Below are positions 36,745 to 45,032 of a stretch of DNA of 64,000 nucleotides, piece by piece. How positions within the stretch are numbered: the stretch's first letter is position 1; the number at the start of each line of letters is the position of its first letter. Made by a program: the position numbers and the translations under genes. The stretch is from Burkholderia cenocepacia (GTDB taxonomy: Bacteria; Pseudomonadota; Gammaproteobacteria; Burkholderiales; Burkholderiaceae). The stretch covers positions 248,001 to 312,000 of the forward strand of contig NZ_UAQZ01000001.1 in the NCBI RefSeq assembly GCF_900446215.1, written 5' to 3'. The notes beneath the pieces were generated by a model that was not told the origin of the DNA, ran no database searches, and saw nothing but the letters and a program-made list of their open reading frames with translations.

Positions 36745-38547
36745 ATGCCTTTGCCTACTCCCCCCAGCAAGCTCGGCAGCCTGCTGCCGCCCGACGAATA
36801 CAAGGCGAAAGCGCGGCCCGCGAAAGCCGCGAAGAAATCCGCCGAAGGGGACGCATCCACAGCCGGTGACTATGGTCCGGCCAGCGTGGCCCAACCGATG
36901 ATCGAAGCCGCGAACACGGCCGCGCCGCTGCGTGCCGTCGCGTCTTCGGCGCCCGACGCCGCGAGCGCACCCGCGCGCGGCCGCAAGACCAAACAGACGG
37001 CCGCGCTGCTGCAGCCGATGCCGGCGCCCGCCGAACCCGCGGCGCCGGTCGTGGCACGCCACGACAAGCCGGCCGCCGGGAAACCGGCCACGGCGCCCGC
37101 GCGCGATGCCGGCGCCGCGACGAAGTCGCGCAGCCGCAAGCCCGCCGAAGCCGAACTGCAGAAACTGTTCGTGCTCGACACCAACGTGTTGATGCACGAC
37201 CCGAGCAGCCTCTTCCGCTTCGAGGAACACGACGTCTATCTGCCGATGATGACGCTCGAGGAACTCGACAACCACAAGAAGGGGATGTCCGAAGTCGCGC
37301 GTAACGCTCGCCAGGTCAGCCGCACGCTCGACGCGCTCGTCGCCGACGGCGGCCCGATCTCGGACGGCATCCCGCTGTCGCGCCTCGGCAGCCGCGAGGC
37401 GCTCGGCCGCCTGTACTTCCAGACGAAGCTCGCCGACATCGCGCCGGTCGAAGGCTTGCCCGAGGGCAAGGCCGACAACCAGATCCTCGGCGTCGTGCGC
37501 GCGCTGCAGCGCGACCGGCCCGACCGCCAGGTCGTGCTGGTGTCGAAAGACATCAACATGCGGATCAAGGCGCATGCGCTCGGCCTGCCCGCGGAAGACT
37601 ACTTCAACGACCAGGTGCTCGAGGACAAGGATCTCCTCTACACCGGCGTGCGCGAACTGCCGCAGGACTTCTGGACCAAGCACGCGAAGGGCATGGAGAG
37701 CTGGCAGGACACGAAGACGGGCACCACGTACTACCGCGTGACCGGCCCGCTCGTCGCGTCGATGCTCGTCAACGAGTTCGTCTATCTCGAGCCGCAGAAC
37801 GGCGAGCCGACGTTCCACGCGATCGTCCGCGAGCTGAACGGCAAGACGGCGCTGCTGCAGACGCTGCGCGACTACAGCCACCACAAGAACAACGTGTGGG
37901 GCATCACCGCGCGCAACCGCGAACAGAACTTCGCGCTGAACCTGCTGATGAACCCCGAGATCGACTTCGTCACGCTGCTCGGCCAGGCCGGCACCGGCAA
38001 GACGCTCGTCGCGCTCGCGGCCGGCCTCGCGCAGGTACTCGACGACAAGCGCTACAACGAGATCATCGTGACGCGCGCGACCGTGCCCGTCGGCGAGGAC
38101 ATCGGTTTCCTGCCCGGCACCGAGGAAGAGAAGATGCAGCCGTGGATGGGCGCATTCGACGACAACCTCGAAGTGCTGCAGAAGACCGACGATGCCGCCG
38201 GCGAATGGGGCCGTGCCGCAACGCAGGAGCTGATCCGTTCGCGCCTGAAGGTGAAGAGCATGAACTTCATGCGCGGCCGCACGTTCGTCGACAAGTATCT
38301 GATCATCGACGAGGCGCAGAACCTGACGCCGAAGCAGATGAAGACGCTCGTCACGCGCGCGGGCCCCGGCACGAAGATCGTGTGCCTCGGCAACATCGCA
38401 CAGATCGACACGCCTTACCTGACCGAAGGCAGCTCGGGCCTGACCTACGTCGTCGACCGCTTCAAGGGCTGGGGCCACAGCGGCCACGTGACCCTCGCGC
38501 GCGGCGAACGCTCGCGGCTCGCCGATTACGCGTCGGACATTCTGTAA
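36745..38547 (+). CDS. phoH: PhoH-family ATPase with N-terminal PIN domain (PhoH2 type)
   Basis: This 600-residue protein has three parts. Residues 1-135 are a disordered Pro/Ala/Lys-rich region. Residues 138-290 form a PIN-like nuclease domain with the first acidic residue D145 in LFVLDTNVLMHDP and others in LEELDNHKKG. Residues 370-600 form the PhoH ATPase with Walker A GQAGTGKT at 413-420 and Walker B LIIDEAQNLT near 519-528. PhoH2 proteins couple RNA unwinding to PIN RNase activity. No upstream antitoxin gene of the PhoAT type is present. The ATG at 36745 has a GAGGGA site. Two hairpins with T runs follow. The N-terminal extension is unusually long. Confidence 0.92.
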   Translation: MPLPTPPSKLGSLLPPDEYKAKARPAKAAKKSAEGDASTAGDYGPASVAQPMIEAANTAAPLRAVASSAPDAASAPARGRKTKQTAALLQPMPAPAEPAAPVVARHDKPAAGKPATAPARDAGAATKSRSRKPAEAELQKLFVLDTNVLMHDPSSLFRFEEHDVYLPMMTLEELDNHKKGMSEVARNARQVSRTLDALVADGGPISDGIPLSRLGSREALGRLYFQTKLADIAPVEGLPEGKADNQILGVVRALQRDRPDRQVVLVSKDINMRIKAHALGLPAEDYFNDQVLEDKDLLYTGVRELPQDFWTKHAKGMESWQDTKTGTTYYRVTGPLVASMLVNEFVYLEPQNGEPTFHAIVRELNGKTALLQTLRDYSHHKNNVWGITARNREQNFALNLLMNPEIDFVTLLGQAGTGKTLVALAAGLAQVLDDKRYNEIIVTRATVPVGEDIGFLPGTEEEKMQPWMGAFDDNLEVLQKTDDAAGEWGRAATQELIRSRLKVKSMNFMRGRTFVDKYLIIDEAQNLTPKQMKTLVTRAGPGTKIVCLGNIAQIDTPYLTEGSSGLTYVVDRFKGWGHSGHVTLARGERSRLADYASDIL

Positions 38548-38554
38548 CGCGCAG

Positions 38555-38614
38555 GCCGGCCGAGCGGCCGGCTTTCGACGCCACGCGGCGCTCCGTTTCC
38601 GGAGCGCCGTTTTT
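38555..38614 (+). terminator. Tandem terminators of phoH
   Basis: The first hairpin is GCCGGCC / GGCCGGC (38555-38572) with TTT. The second is CGGCGCTCC / GGAGCGCCG (38586-38594 with 38601-38609) followed by TTTTT. The second is the stronger. Confidence 0.85.
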
Positions 38615-38783
38615 ATTTGGGGTCGAAGACAAAGATAACGCTTCGTCACGCAACAACGCAGTTTACGCGCGAAACTTCAAGTAAATTCTCAAGAATGGTT
38701 GCTTAAGCCCCGCCGGAGCGTCTACCATCGGGTCTGTCTGTTGTCATACGATTCGCGAGCGCGCCGCGCTCGCCCGCCTTGCC

Positions 38784-39869
38784 ATGCTTCGAATCTGGGT
38801 TCCCGTCGCCGTCGTCTCCCTGCTTGCGGCCTGCTCCAGCGTGCCGCCGCAGTCGGCATCGCGCTCCGCTTCGGGGATGAAGATCACGACGCCGCGCGCC
38901 TTCCCGGCGCCGGCCAATTTCCCGAAATTCGTCGACCACAGCGTCGGCCAGGAAGAAATCTCGATCCAGGCGATGAGCCTCGTCGGCGTCCCGTATCGCT
39001 GGGGCGGCAATACGCCGACGAGCGGCTTCGACTGCAGCGGGCTCGTGCGCTACGTGATCGGCCGCGCGGCCGACGTGAACCTGCCGCGCACGACCGCCGA
39101 CATGAGCGGCCGCGGCGTGTCGATCGAACCCGACCAGATCGCGCCGGGCGACCTGATTTTCTTCAATACGACCGGGCGGCCGCATTCGCACGTCGGCATC
39201 TACGTCGGCAAGCTGCGCTTCGTCAACGCACCGTCGACAGGCGGTACCGTGCGGCTCGACTACCTGACGAACCCGTACTGGGCCAAGCGTTTCGACGGCA
39301 TTCGCCGCGTCGCGCCGCCGCGCTCGGCCCCGACGCCGTTCGATGCGCCGACCTACGAGGCCAAGCGCGACGAGCCGCGCAACCCGACCGCGGTCGCGGC
39401 CGCTCCGGTGGTCATGACGGCCGCCGCCGCGCCGCGACAGCCGACGTATGCGCCGTCGCAAGCAAGCGTGACGCAGGCGCAGGCCATTCCGACCACGCCG
39501 GTCGTGACGACGGCCGCAGCGGCACCGCCGGCAACGGCCGCCGATCCGTACGAACCGCCGCCCCCGCGGATGCAGGCGGCGCAACAGCAAGCGACGTCGG
39601 CGAATGGCGCCGTGCCCGCGATGACGGCCAATGCAGCACCGGCCGCCCCGGCCGAGGTCGGTACGCAGATTCCGACGACCGCACTGACGGCCGCCCAGGC
39701 CGCCGCCTTCGATGCGGAGCCGCCGCCCGCCACCGCGTCGACGCCGACACGCAGTATCGAGCCCGCGCCCGTGCAGGTATTGCGTGCGTCGACGCAATCC
39801 GCACCCGTCAGCCCGCGCACCAGTACCGCGGACGATCCGATCGCGCGGTTTGCGACCGGCAGTTACTGA
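38784..39869 (+). CDS. NlpC/P60 cell-wall peptidase lipoprotein
   Basis: This 361-residue protein has a lipoprotein signal with lipobox LAAC (residues 14-17, lipidated Cys17). The NlpC/P60 domain at about 58-170 has the nucleophile C84 in GFDCSGLVRY and H136 in PHSHVGIYVG. Such endopeptidases cut peptide stems of peptidoglycan in the periplasm. Residues 175-361 are a long Ala/Pro/Thr-rich disordered tail, absent from the E. coli relatives Spr and NlpC, possibly spanning or binding the wall. The ATG at 38784 directly precedes the signal peptide. It stands alone on the plus strand and faces the convergent pit gene. Confidence 0.9.
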   Translation: MLRIWVPVAVVSLLAACSSVPPQSASRSASGMKITTPRAFPAPANFPKFVDHSVGQEEISIQAMSLVGVPYRWGGNTPTSGFDCSGLVRYVIGRAADVNLPRTTADMSGRGVSIEPDQIAPGDLIFFNTTGRPHSHVGIYVGKLRFVNAPSTGGTVRLDYLTNPYWAKRFDGIRRVAPPRSAPTPFDAPTYEAKRDEPRNPTAVAAAPVVMTAAAAPRQPTYAPSQASVTQAQAIPTTPVVTTAAAAPPATAADPYEPPPPRMQAAQQQATSANGAVPAMTANAAPAAPAEVGTQIPTTALTAAQAAAFDAEPPPATASTPTRSIEPAPVQVLRASTQSAPVSPRTSTADDPIARFATGSY

Positions 39870-39949
39870 CCCGTTGCTCGACCCCGACCGTCACGACGTG
39901 GGCGGCATTTGCCACCCGCCACCGCTTCGCCGCCCCCCTCTCCCGCGCC

Positions 39950-39990
39950 CCCAAAAGAAAATACGCCGCAGCCTTTCGGCTTGCGGCGCA
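39950..39990 (-). terminator. Rho-independent terminator of the DUF47-pit operon
   Basis: On the minus strand, a GC-rich stem (39964-39973 with 39978-39988, loop of four) is followed by TATTTTCTTTT. It lies 31 bp after the pit stop. Confidence 0.85.
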
Positions 39991-40018
39991 TTTCGTGTCA
40001 ACCGGAAAGCGTCGACGA

Positions 40019-41029
40019 TCAGAAGATCTGGTGCCCGAGCCACCACCCGCCGGCCGCGAACAGCGCGGCCGCCGGCAGCGTCAGCACCCACGCCCACACG
40101 ATATTGCCGGCGACGCCCCAGCGCACGGCCGACAACTTCTGCGTCGCGCCGACACCGACGATCGCGCCGGTAATCGTGTGCGTGGTCGACACGGGAATGC
40201 CGAGGAACGACGCGACGAACAGCGTGATCGCACCGCCGCTTTCCGCGCAGAAGCCGCCGACCGGCTTGAGCTTCGTGATCTTCTGGCCCATCGTGCGCAC
40301 GATGCGCCAGCCGCCGAACAGCGTGCCGAGGCCCATCGACAGGTAGCACGCGCCGATCACCCATGCCGGCGGCGCATCGGCGGTGGCCGACGCGTAGCCG
40401 CTCGCGATCAGCAGCATCCAGATGATGCCGATCGTCTTCTGTGCATCGTTGCCGCCGTGGCCCAGGCTGTACAGGCCGGCGGACAGCAGTTGCAGCCGGC
40501 GGAAGCGCCGGTCGACCTTGCTGGGCGCGGTACGGAAATACAGCCACGACACGCCGAGCATGAACAGCGAACCGAGGATGAAACCGAGCAGCGGCGAAAT
40601 GAAGATGAACGCGATCGTCTTCAGCAGCCCGTCGACGTTCAGCGAACTCCAGCCCGATTTCGCGAGCGCCGCGCCGACGAGACCGCCGATCAGCGCGTGC
40701 GACGAGCTCGACGGAATCCCGTAGTACCACGTGATCACGTTCCAGCCGATCGCGCCGACCAGCGCGCCGAACACGACGTAGTGGTCGACGATTTCGGGAT
40801 CGATCGTGCCTTTACCGACGGTCTGCGCGACTTTCAGGTGGAAGATGAAGTACGCGATCACGTTGAACGCGGCCGCGAACACCACGGCCTGCTGGGGCTT
40901 CAGCACCCCGGTCGACACGACGGTGGCGATCGAGTTCGCCGCGTCGTGAAAGCCGTTCATGAAGTCGAATACGAGCGCGACGAGCACCAGCGTCGCGACC
41001 ATCCATAGGGCGAGTTGTATCGAATGCAT
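40019..41029 (-). CDS. pit: PiT-family low-affinity inorganic phosphate transporter
   Basis: This 336-residue membrane protein has the duplicated PiT signature. One copy is DFMNGFHDAANSIATVV at about 22-38, and the other is LGHGGNDAQKTIGII near 187-201. These bind phosphate and the coupling cation. PiT carriers take up metal phosphate by proton symport in the inner membrane. It is shorter than E. coli PitA because it lacks the long central loop. It lies 10 bp downstream of the DUF47 gene, the usual pairing in many bacteria. Confidence 0.95.
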   Translation of the reverse strand: MHSIQLALWMVATLVLVALVFDFMNGFHDAANSIATVVSTGVLKPQQAVVFAAAFNVIAYFIFHLKVAQTVGKGTIDPEIVDHYVVFGALVGAIGWNVITWYYGIPSSSSHALIGGLVGAALAKSGWSSLNVDGLLKTIAFIFISPLLGFILGSLFMLGVSWLYFRTAPSKVDRRFRRLQLLSAGLYSLGHGGNDAQKTIGIIWMLLIASGYASATADAPPAWVIGACYLSMGLGTLFGGWRIVRTMGQKITKLKPVGGFCAESGGAITLFVASFLGIPVSTTHTITGAIVGVGATQKLSAVRWGVAGNIVWAWVLTLPAAALFAAGGWWLGHQIF

Positions 41030-41039
41030 CGTGGTCCGC

Positions 41040-41666
41040 TCAGGCGTTTTCCAGCACGATGCCTTCGATGATGTTCGCGACGTCTTCGCACTTGTCGGTG
41101 ATCTCTTCGAGCAGCTCGTAGATCGCCTTCAGCTTGATGAGCGTCTTCACGTCGTCTTCCTCGCGGAACAGCTTCGACATCGCCGCACGCAGCACGCGGT
41201 CGGCTTCCGATTCCCAGCGGTCGATTTCCTCGCATTGCTTGAGGATCTGCGCCGATTGTTTCATGTCGGACAGCAATCCGACGGCCTGCTGCACGTGCTG
41301 CGCCGACTGGGTGACGATGTGCGCGAGCTGGCTCGCCTCGGACGTGACGGACTGCACGTCGTACAGCGACACGGCCGTCGCGACGTCTTCCATCAGGTCG
41401 AGGATGTCGTCCATCGTCGTGATCAGCTTGTGGATCTCGTCGCGATCGAGCGGCGTGATGAAGGTCTTGTGCAGCAGATCGATCGCCTCGTGCGTGAGCT
41501 TGTCGGCGGCCTTCTCGGCGATTTGCACGTTTTGCTTGTGAATCTCGGCGTCGGCGAGATTGTCGATCAGCAGTTCGAGCTCGCGGCCACCGGAAACGAT
41601 GTGCTTCGCGTGCGAGTTGAAGAGTTCAAAGAACTTGCCCTCGGTGGGCATGAATCGACCGAACAT
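41040..41666 (-). CDS. DUF47 (PhoU-like) PiT accessory protein
   Basis: This 208-residue all-helical protein is similar to PhoU and belongs to the YkaA/DUF47 family. The N-terminus MFGRFMPTEGKFFELFNSHA and the ITTMDDILDLMEDVA segment are typical. Members next to pit genes tune PiT activity or couple it to phosphate status. It is cotranscribed with pit (10-bp gap). A Pho-box-like repeat lies 16-33 bp upstream of its start, and an AGGA ribosome binding site at about 41672-41675 sits between the two. Confidence 0.93.
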   Translation of the reverse strand: MFGRFMPTEGKFFELFNSHAKHIVSGGRELELLIDNLADAEIHKQNVQIAEKAADKLTHEAIDLLHKTFITPLDRDEIHKLITTMDDILDLMEDVATAVSLYDVQSVTSEASQLAHIVTQSAQHVQQAVGLLSDMKQSAQILKQCEEIDRWESEADRVLRAAMSKLFREEDDVKTLIKLKAIYELLEEITDKCEDVANIIEGIVLENA

Positions 41667-41681
41667 GGGATTCCTGAGAGA

Positions 41682-41699
41682 TTGTCAAACTACTGTCAC
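41682..41699 (+). promoter_or_regulatory. Pho-box-like direct repeat upstream of DUF47-pit
   Basis: TTGTCAA-ACTA-CTGTCAC has the 7-4-7 layout of a PhoB site, with the second repeat exact and the first 5 of 7. It is oriented against the operon and lies only 16 bp before the start codon. A possible -10, TACAAT, lies upstream of it (41718-41713 on the minus strand). The placement would suit repression rather than activation. The rest of the 138-bp gap shows nothing more. Confidence 0.5.
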
Positions 41700-41804
41700 G
41701 AAAACGGGCGACATTGTACCGGTTCCGGTCGCGACGCGACGTGCACATATGCGCACGCCGGGATTGGATACAACATTTGGCGAAATAGGTGTTTACAACC
41801 GGCT

Positions 41805-43187
41805 TTACTCGCCGTAGAAGGTCTGCGCCCCGGCAAAATTGTCGAACTTCGTGTATTGCCCCAGGAACGTGAGCCGAACGGGCCCGATCGGGCCATTACG
41901 CTGCTTGCCGATGATGATTTCGGCCGTCCCCTTGTCAGGGCTGTCGGGATTGTAGACCTCATCGCGGTAAATGAACAGGATCACGTCCGCATCCTGTTCG
42001 ATTGCGCCCGATTCGCGCAAATCCGACATCACCGGACGCTTGTTGGGGCGCTGTTCGAGGCCGCGGTTCAGCTGCGACAGCGCGATCACCGGCACGTCGA
42101 GCTCCTTCGCGAGGCTCTTCAGCGATCGCGAAATTTCCGAAATTTCGGTTGCCCGGTTCTCGCCCTGCGACGAACCCGACATCAGCTGCAGGTAGTCGAC
42201 GATGATCAGGCCGAGCTTGCCGCATTGCCGCGCCAGACGCCGCGCGCGCGAGCGCAATTCCATCGGATTCAGGCCGCCCGTCTCGTCGATGAAGAGCTGC
42301 GCCTCGCTCATCTTCTGCACCGCGTGCGTCAGTTTCGGCCAGTCCTCGTCCGTCAGGCGGCCCGTACGCATCCGGTGCTGGTCGAGCCGGCCGATCGAGC
42401 CGAGCATACGCATCACGAGCTGGGTGCCCGGCATTTCCATCGAGAACACCGCGACCGGCAACCCGTACTCGACCGCGACGTATTCGCCGATGTTCATCGA
42501 GAACGCGGTCTTACCCATCGACGGGCGCCCCGCGACGATGATCAGCTCGCCGCCGTGCATCCCGGACGTCATCCGGTCGAGGTCGACGAAGCCGGTCGGC
42601 GTGCCGGTGACGTCGCTCGGGTTCGCGGTGTGGTACAGCGTGTCGATGCGCTCGACCACCTGCGTGAGCAGCGGGCCGATCTCGAGGAAGCCCTGGTTGC
42701 CGCGCGCGCCCTCCTCGGCGATCGAGAACACCTTCGATTCGGCTTCGTCGAGCAGTTGGCGGACTTCCTTGCCCTGCGGATTGAACGCGTCGGCCGAGAT
42801 CTCGTCAGCGACCGACACGAGCCGGCGCAGCACCGCGCGGTCACGCACGATTTCCGCATAGCGGCGGATGTTCGCCGCGCTCGGCGTGTTCTGCGCGAGC
42901 GCGTTCAGGTATGCGAGCCCGCCGACGTCGTCGGCCTTGCCGGACGTGGTCAGCGCTTCGTACACGGTCACGACGTCGGCCGGGCGCGTCGACGCGATCA
43001 GGCGGCCGATGTGCTCGTAGATGATCCGGTGGTCGTAGCGGTAGAAGTCGCCCTGCGACAGGAAATCGGCAATCCGGTCCCATGCCGCGTTGTCGAGCAA
43101 CAGGCCGCCGAGCACCGACTGTTCGGCTTCGACCGAATGCGGCGGGACTTTCAGCGATTCGATTTGGGGATCTTGCGGCGCGTTCAT
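41805..43187 (-). CDS. dnaB: Replicative DNA helicase
   Basis: This 460-residue hexameric helicase unwinds DNA at the replication fork. It has the N-terminal DnaB domain (PHSVEAEQSVLGGLLLDN near 16-33), a linker, and the RecA-like domain with Walker A GRPSMGKTAF near 225, the Walker B-like LIIVDYLQLM and the arginine-finger region near the C-terminus. No intein is present. It follows the rplI operon on the same strand after a terminator, which is the standard Burkholderia arrangement. The length is normal. Confidence 0.98.
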   Translation of the reverse strand: MNAPQDPQIESLKVPPHSVEAEQSVLGGLLLDNAAWDRIADFLSQGDFYRYDHRIIYEHIGRLIASTRPADVVTVYEALTTSGKADDVGGLAYLNALAQNTPSAANIRRYAEIVRDRAVLRRLVSVADEISADAFNPQGKEVRQLLDEAESKVFSIAEEGARGNQGFLEIGPLLTQVVERIDTLYHTANPSDVTGTPTGFVDLDRMTSGMHGGELIIVAGRPSMGKTAFSMNIGEYVAVEYGLPVAVFSMEMPGTQLVMRMLGSIGRLDQHRMRTGRLTDEDWPKLTHAVQKMSEAQLFIDETGGLNPMELRSRARRLARQCGKLGLIIVDYLQLMSGSSQGENRATEISEISRSLKSLAKELDVPVIALSQLNRGLEQRPNKRPVMSDLRESGAIEQDADVILFIYRDEVYNPDSPDKGTAEIIIGKQRNGPIGPVRLTFLGQYTKFDNFAGAQTFYGE

Positions 43188-43249
43188 GGGTTGGGATTAT
43201 CGCGAATAGATGGCGGCAGCGCTACCACCGCTTGCCCGCGATCGGGCAA

Positions 43250-43285
43250 TAAAAAAGGCAGGCCCCGGTTGCCCGGGCGCCTGCC
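43250..43285 (-). terminator. Terminator after rplI
   Basis: GGCAGGC / GCCTGCC (43257-43263 with 43279-43285) continues into an inner CCCGG/CCGGG stem, and TTTTTT follows on the minus strand (43256-43251). It ends the rpsF operon 43 bp after rplI. Confidence 0.92.
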
Positions 43286-43327
43286 CTTGTCCGGACGGCG
43301 GAAGCCGCCCGGCAAGCTTGCATACGC

Positions 43328-43780
43328 TTACGCGTGGTCGCCGATCACGTTGATCGTGACGTCGACGACGACGTCCGTGTGCAGCGCGACCTGGACGTTG
43401 TGCTCGCCGATCATCTTCAGCGGGCCTTCCGGCATGCGCACTTGCAGCTTCTCGACTTCGTAGCCTGCCTTCTTCAGCAGTTCCGCGACGTCGCCGTTCG
43501 TGACCGAGCCGAACAGACGGCCGTCCACGCCCGACTTCTGCGTGATTTCGAACGACTGGCCGTTCAGCTTCTCGCCGACTGCCTGCGATGCGGCCAGCTT
43601 TTCAGCGGCGATCTTTTCGAGTTCAGCGCGGCGCACTTCGAATTCGGCGATCGCTTCCTTCGTTGCACGGCGAGCCTTGCGGTTCGGGATCAGGAAGTTG
43701 CGAGCGTAACCGTCCTTGACCTTGACGATATCGCCGAGGTTACCCAGATTGGCGACTTTTTCCAACAGAATGATTTGCAT
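43328..43780 (-). CDS. rplI: 50S ribosomal protein L9
   Basis: This 150-residue protein opens with [32 protein letters not shown] (shown split: first strand then the conserved GYARNFLIP), the L9 signature. A long central helix (about 40-75) and a C-terminal RNA-binding domain follow. It binds 23S rRNA domain V at the L1-stalk base. It is the last gene of rpsF-priB-rpsR-rplI, 27 bp after rpsR. Confidence 0.98.
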   Translation of the reverse strand: MQIILLEKVANLGNLGDIVKVKDGYARNFLIPNRKARRATKEAIAEFEVRRAELEKIAAEKLAASQAVGEKLNGQSFEITQKSGVDGRLFGSVTNGDVAELLKKAGYEVEKLQVRMPEGPLKMIGEHNVQVALHTDVVVDVTINVIGDHA

Positions 43781-43807
43781 TCGAATTCTCCTTATTGCGT
43801 CGCCTGA

Positions 43808-44083
43808 TTACGCCTTGTGCTGATCGGTGTACGGCAGCAGCGCGAGGAAACGCGCACGCTTGATGGCCGTATCCAGCTGACGCTGATAGTGCGCCTTCGT
43901 ACCCGTCAGACGAGCCGGCGTGATCTTGCCGTTTTCGCCGATGAAGTCCTTCAGCGTTTCCGTGTCCTTGTAGTCGATCTGCTCGACGCCTGCAGCCGTG
44001 AAACGGCAGAACTTCTTGCGCTTGAAGAGCGGGTTTTGTTGCTGACGACGCTTGTCGAATTTCTTACCAGTCGGGCGGGGCAT
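43808..44083 (-). CDS. rpsR: 30S ribosomal protein S18
   Basis: This 91-residue basic protein has the S18 core [20 protein letters not shown] and [17 protein letters not shown]. It binds 16S rRNA as a heterodimer with S6, encoded in the same operon. The ATG at 44083 gives the normal length; the longer open frame upstream reads into priB. It lies 4 bp after priB. Confidence 0.98.
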
Positions 44084-44087
44084 GATT

Positions 44088-44387
44088 TCAGTCCTTTCCA
44101 ATGTCCTGCAATGCTGTGATGTGAAACACCAAGGTTCTCGCGTTGCGGCTTTTCTTGGCCAGGAAGCCCGTGAACAGCGTTTCGACGCCCATTTCACGGC
44201 TTTCCAGCTTGCCGCTCGCCTCACCGGCCGCCACCGCCTCGATCGTCATTTCGACCTGACGGGGAATGCCTGCTTCGACGACTTCCGTGCGGTGATGCAA
44301 CGTGGCGCTTGCGATCGGAACACCTGCCGGCGTATATCGCACCGGTGCGCGTTCGACGACGCTCGCCGTCAATTGCAACCTGTTCAC
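44088..44387 (-). CDS. priB: Primosomal replication protein N
   Basis: This 99-residue OB-fold protein is related to SSB. It stabilises PriA on DNA during replication restart. It begins [21 protein letters not shown] and has the conserved [15 protein letters not shown]. The start is GTG at 44387. It lies between rpsF (40 bp upstream) and rpsR (4 bp downstream), the conserved proteobacterial order. Confidence 0.95.
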
Positions 44388-44427
44388 GTGAGTGGCGCGC
44401 TCCTTGATGGCTTAATGAGTGACGAAC

Positions 44428-44802
44428 TTAAGCCTGCGCTTCGGCCGGCTGAGCTGCAGCCGCCTTCTTGGCTTCTTCGCGCTGAACTTCCTTCATCATC
44501 GGCGACGGGCCGGTTTCGGCCTTCTTCATCTTGACGATGAGGTGGCGCAGCACGGCGTCGTTGAACTTGAACGCGTGTTCGAGTTCGTCGAGCGTCGTCT
44601 GGTCGCACTCGATGTTCATGCAGACGTAGTGAGCCTTCGCGAGTTTCTCGATCATGTAGGCCAGTTGGCGACGGCCCCAGTCTTCGACACGGTGGATCTG
44701 GCCGCCGTGCGACGTGATCGTGGACTTGTAACGCTCGATCATCGCGGGCACTTGCTCGCTTTGATCGGGGTGCACGATGAATACGATTTCGTAATGACGC
44801 AT
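44428..44802 (-). CDS. rpsF: 30S ribosomal protein S6
   Basis: This 124-residue protein opens with [25 protein letters not shown], the S6 signature, with [19 protein letters not shown] following. The tail after residue 100 is Ala/Glu/Lys-rich, as in other proteobacterial S6 proteins. The ATG at 44802 has an AAGGAG site 7 nt upstream and was preferred to the in-frame ATG at 44829. It is the first gene of the operon. A hairpin lies in the leader and may be the S6-S18 control site. Confidence 0.98.
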   Translation of the reverse strand: MRHYEIVFIVHPDQSEQVPAMIERYKSTITSHGGQIHRVEDWGRRQLAYMIEKLAKAHYVCMNIECDQTTLDELEHAFKFNDAVLRHLIVKMKKAETGPSPMMKEVQREEAKKAAAAQPAEAQA

Positions 44803-44825
44803 TACACACTCCTTGTGGATTAAAG

Positions 44826-44851
44826 CCACCCGGGCGTCTGAACCGGTGTGG
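44826..44851 (-). promoter_or_regulatory. Leader hairpin of rpsF, possible S6-S18 autoregulatory element
   Basis: In the minus-strand transcript CCACACCGG (44851-44843) pairs with CCGGGTGG (44833-44826), leaving one bulged A and a 9-nt loop. It lies about 24 nt before the rpsF start. Many bacteria control rpsF by binding of the S6-S18 dimer to a leader structure with a conserved CCG. A CCG is present here, but full agreement with that motif was not established. Confidence 0.5.
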
Positions 44852-44868
44852 CAAGTGAGAAGCCGAAG

Positions 44869-44897
44869 ATTCTAACCCGGTTACGGGACGCATGCAA
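44869..44897 (-). promoter_or_regulatory. Predicted promoter of the rpsF operon
   Basis: On the minus strand TTGCAT (44897-44892), a 17-bp spacer and TAGAAT (44874-44869) are followed by a 60-nt leader to rpsF. The -10 is 5 of 6 matches. Confidence 0.6.
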
Positions 44898-45032
44898 GGC
44901 CAATCGACGATGCGCGGACGGATTCGGCCGTATTTTCAAAGACTTGAGCGCGTATGTCGGGCAAGCGGCCGCGCTCGGCCCTTCTGCAGTCGGGGTCGGA
45001 GCGGAAGCGCGCCGGCCCCGCGGCCGCAACGG

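Noticed and set aside
36745..38547. Calling phoH part of a PhoAT toxin-antitoxin pair
   Set aside because: No small antitoxin gene directly precedes or overlaps it; only a candidate RNA and leader lie upstream.
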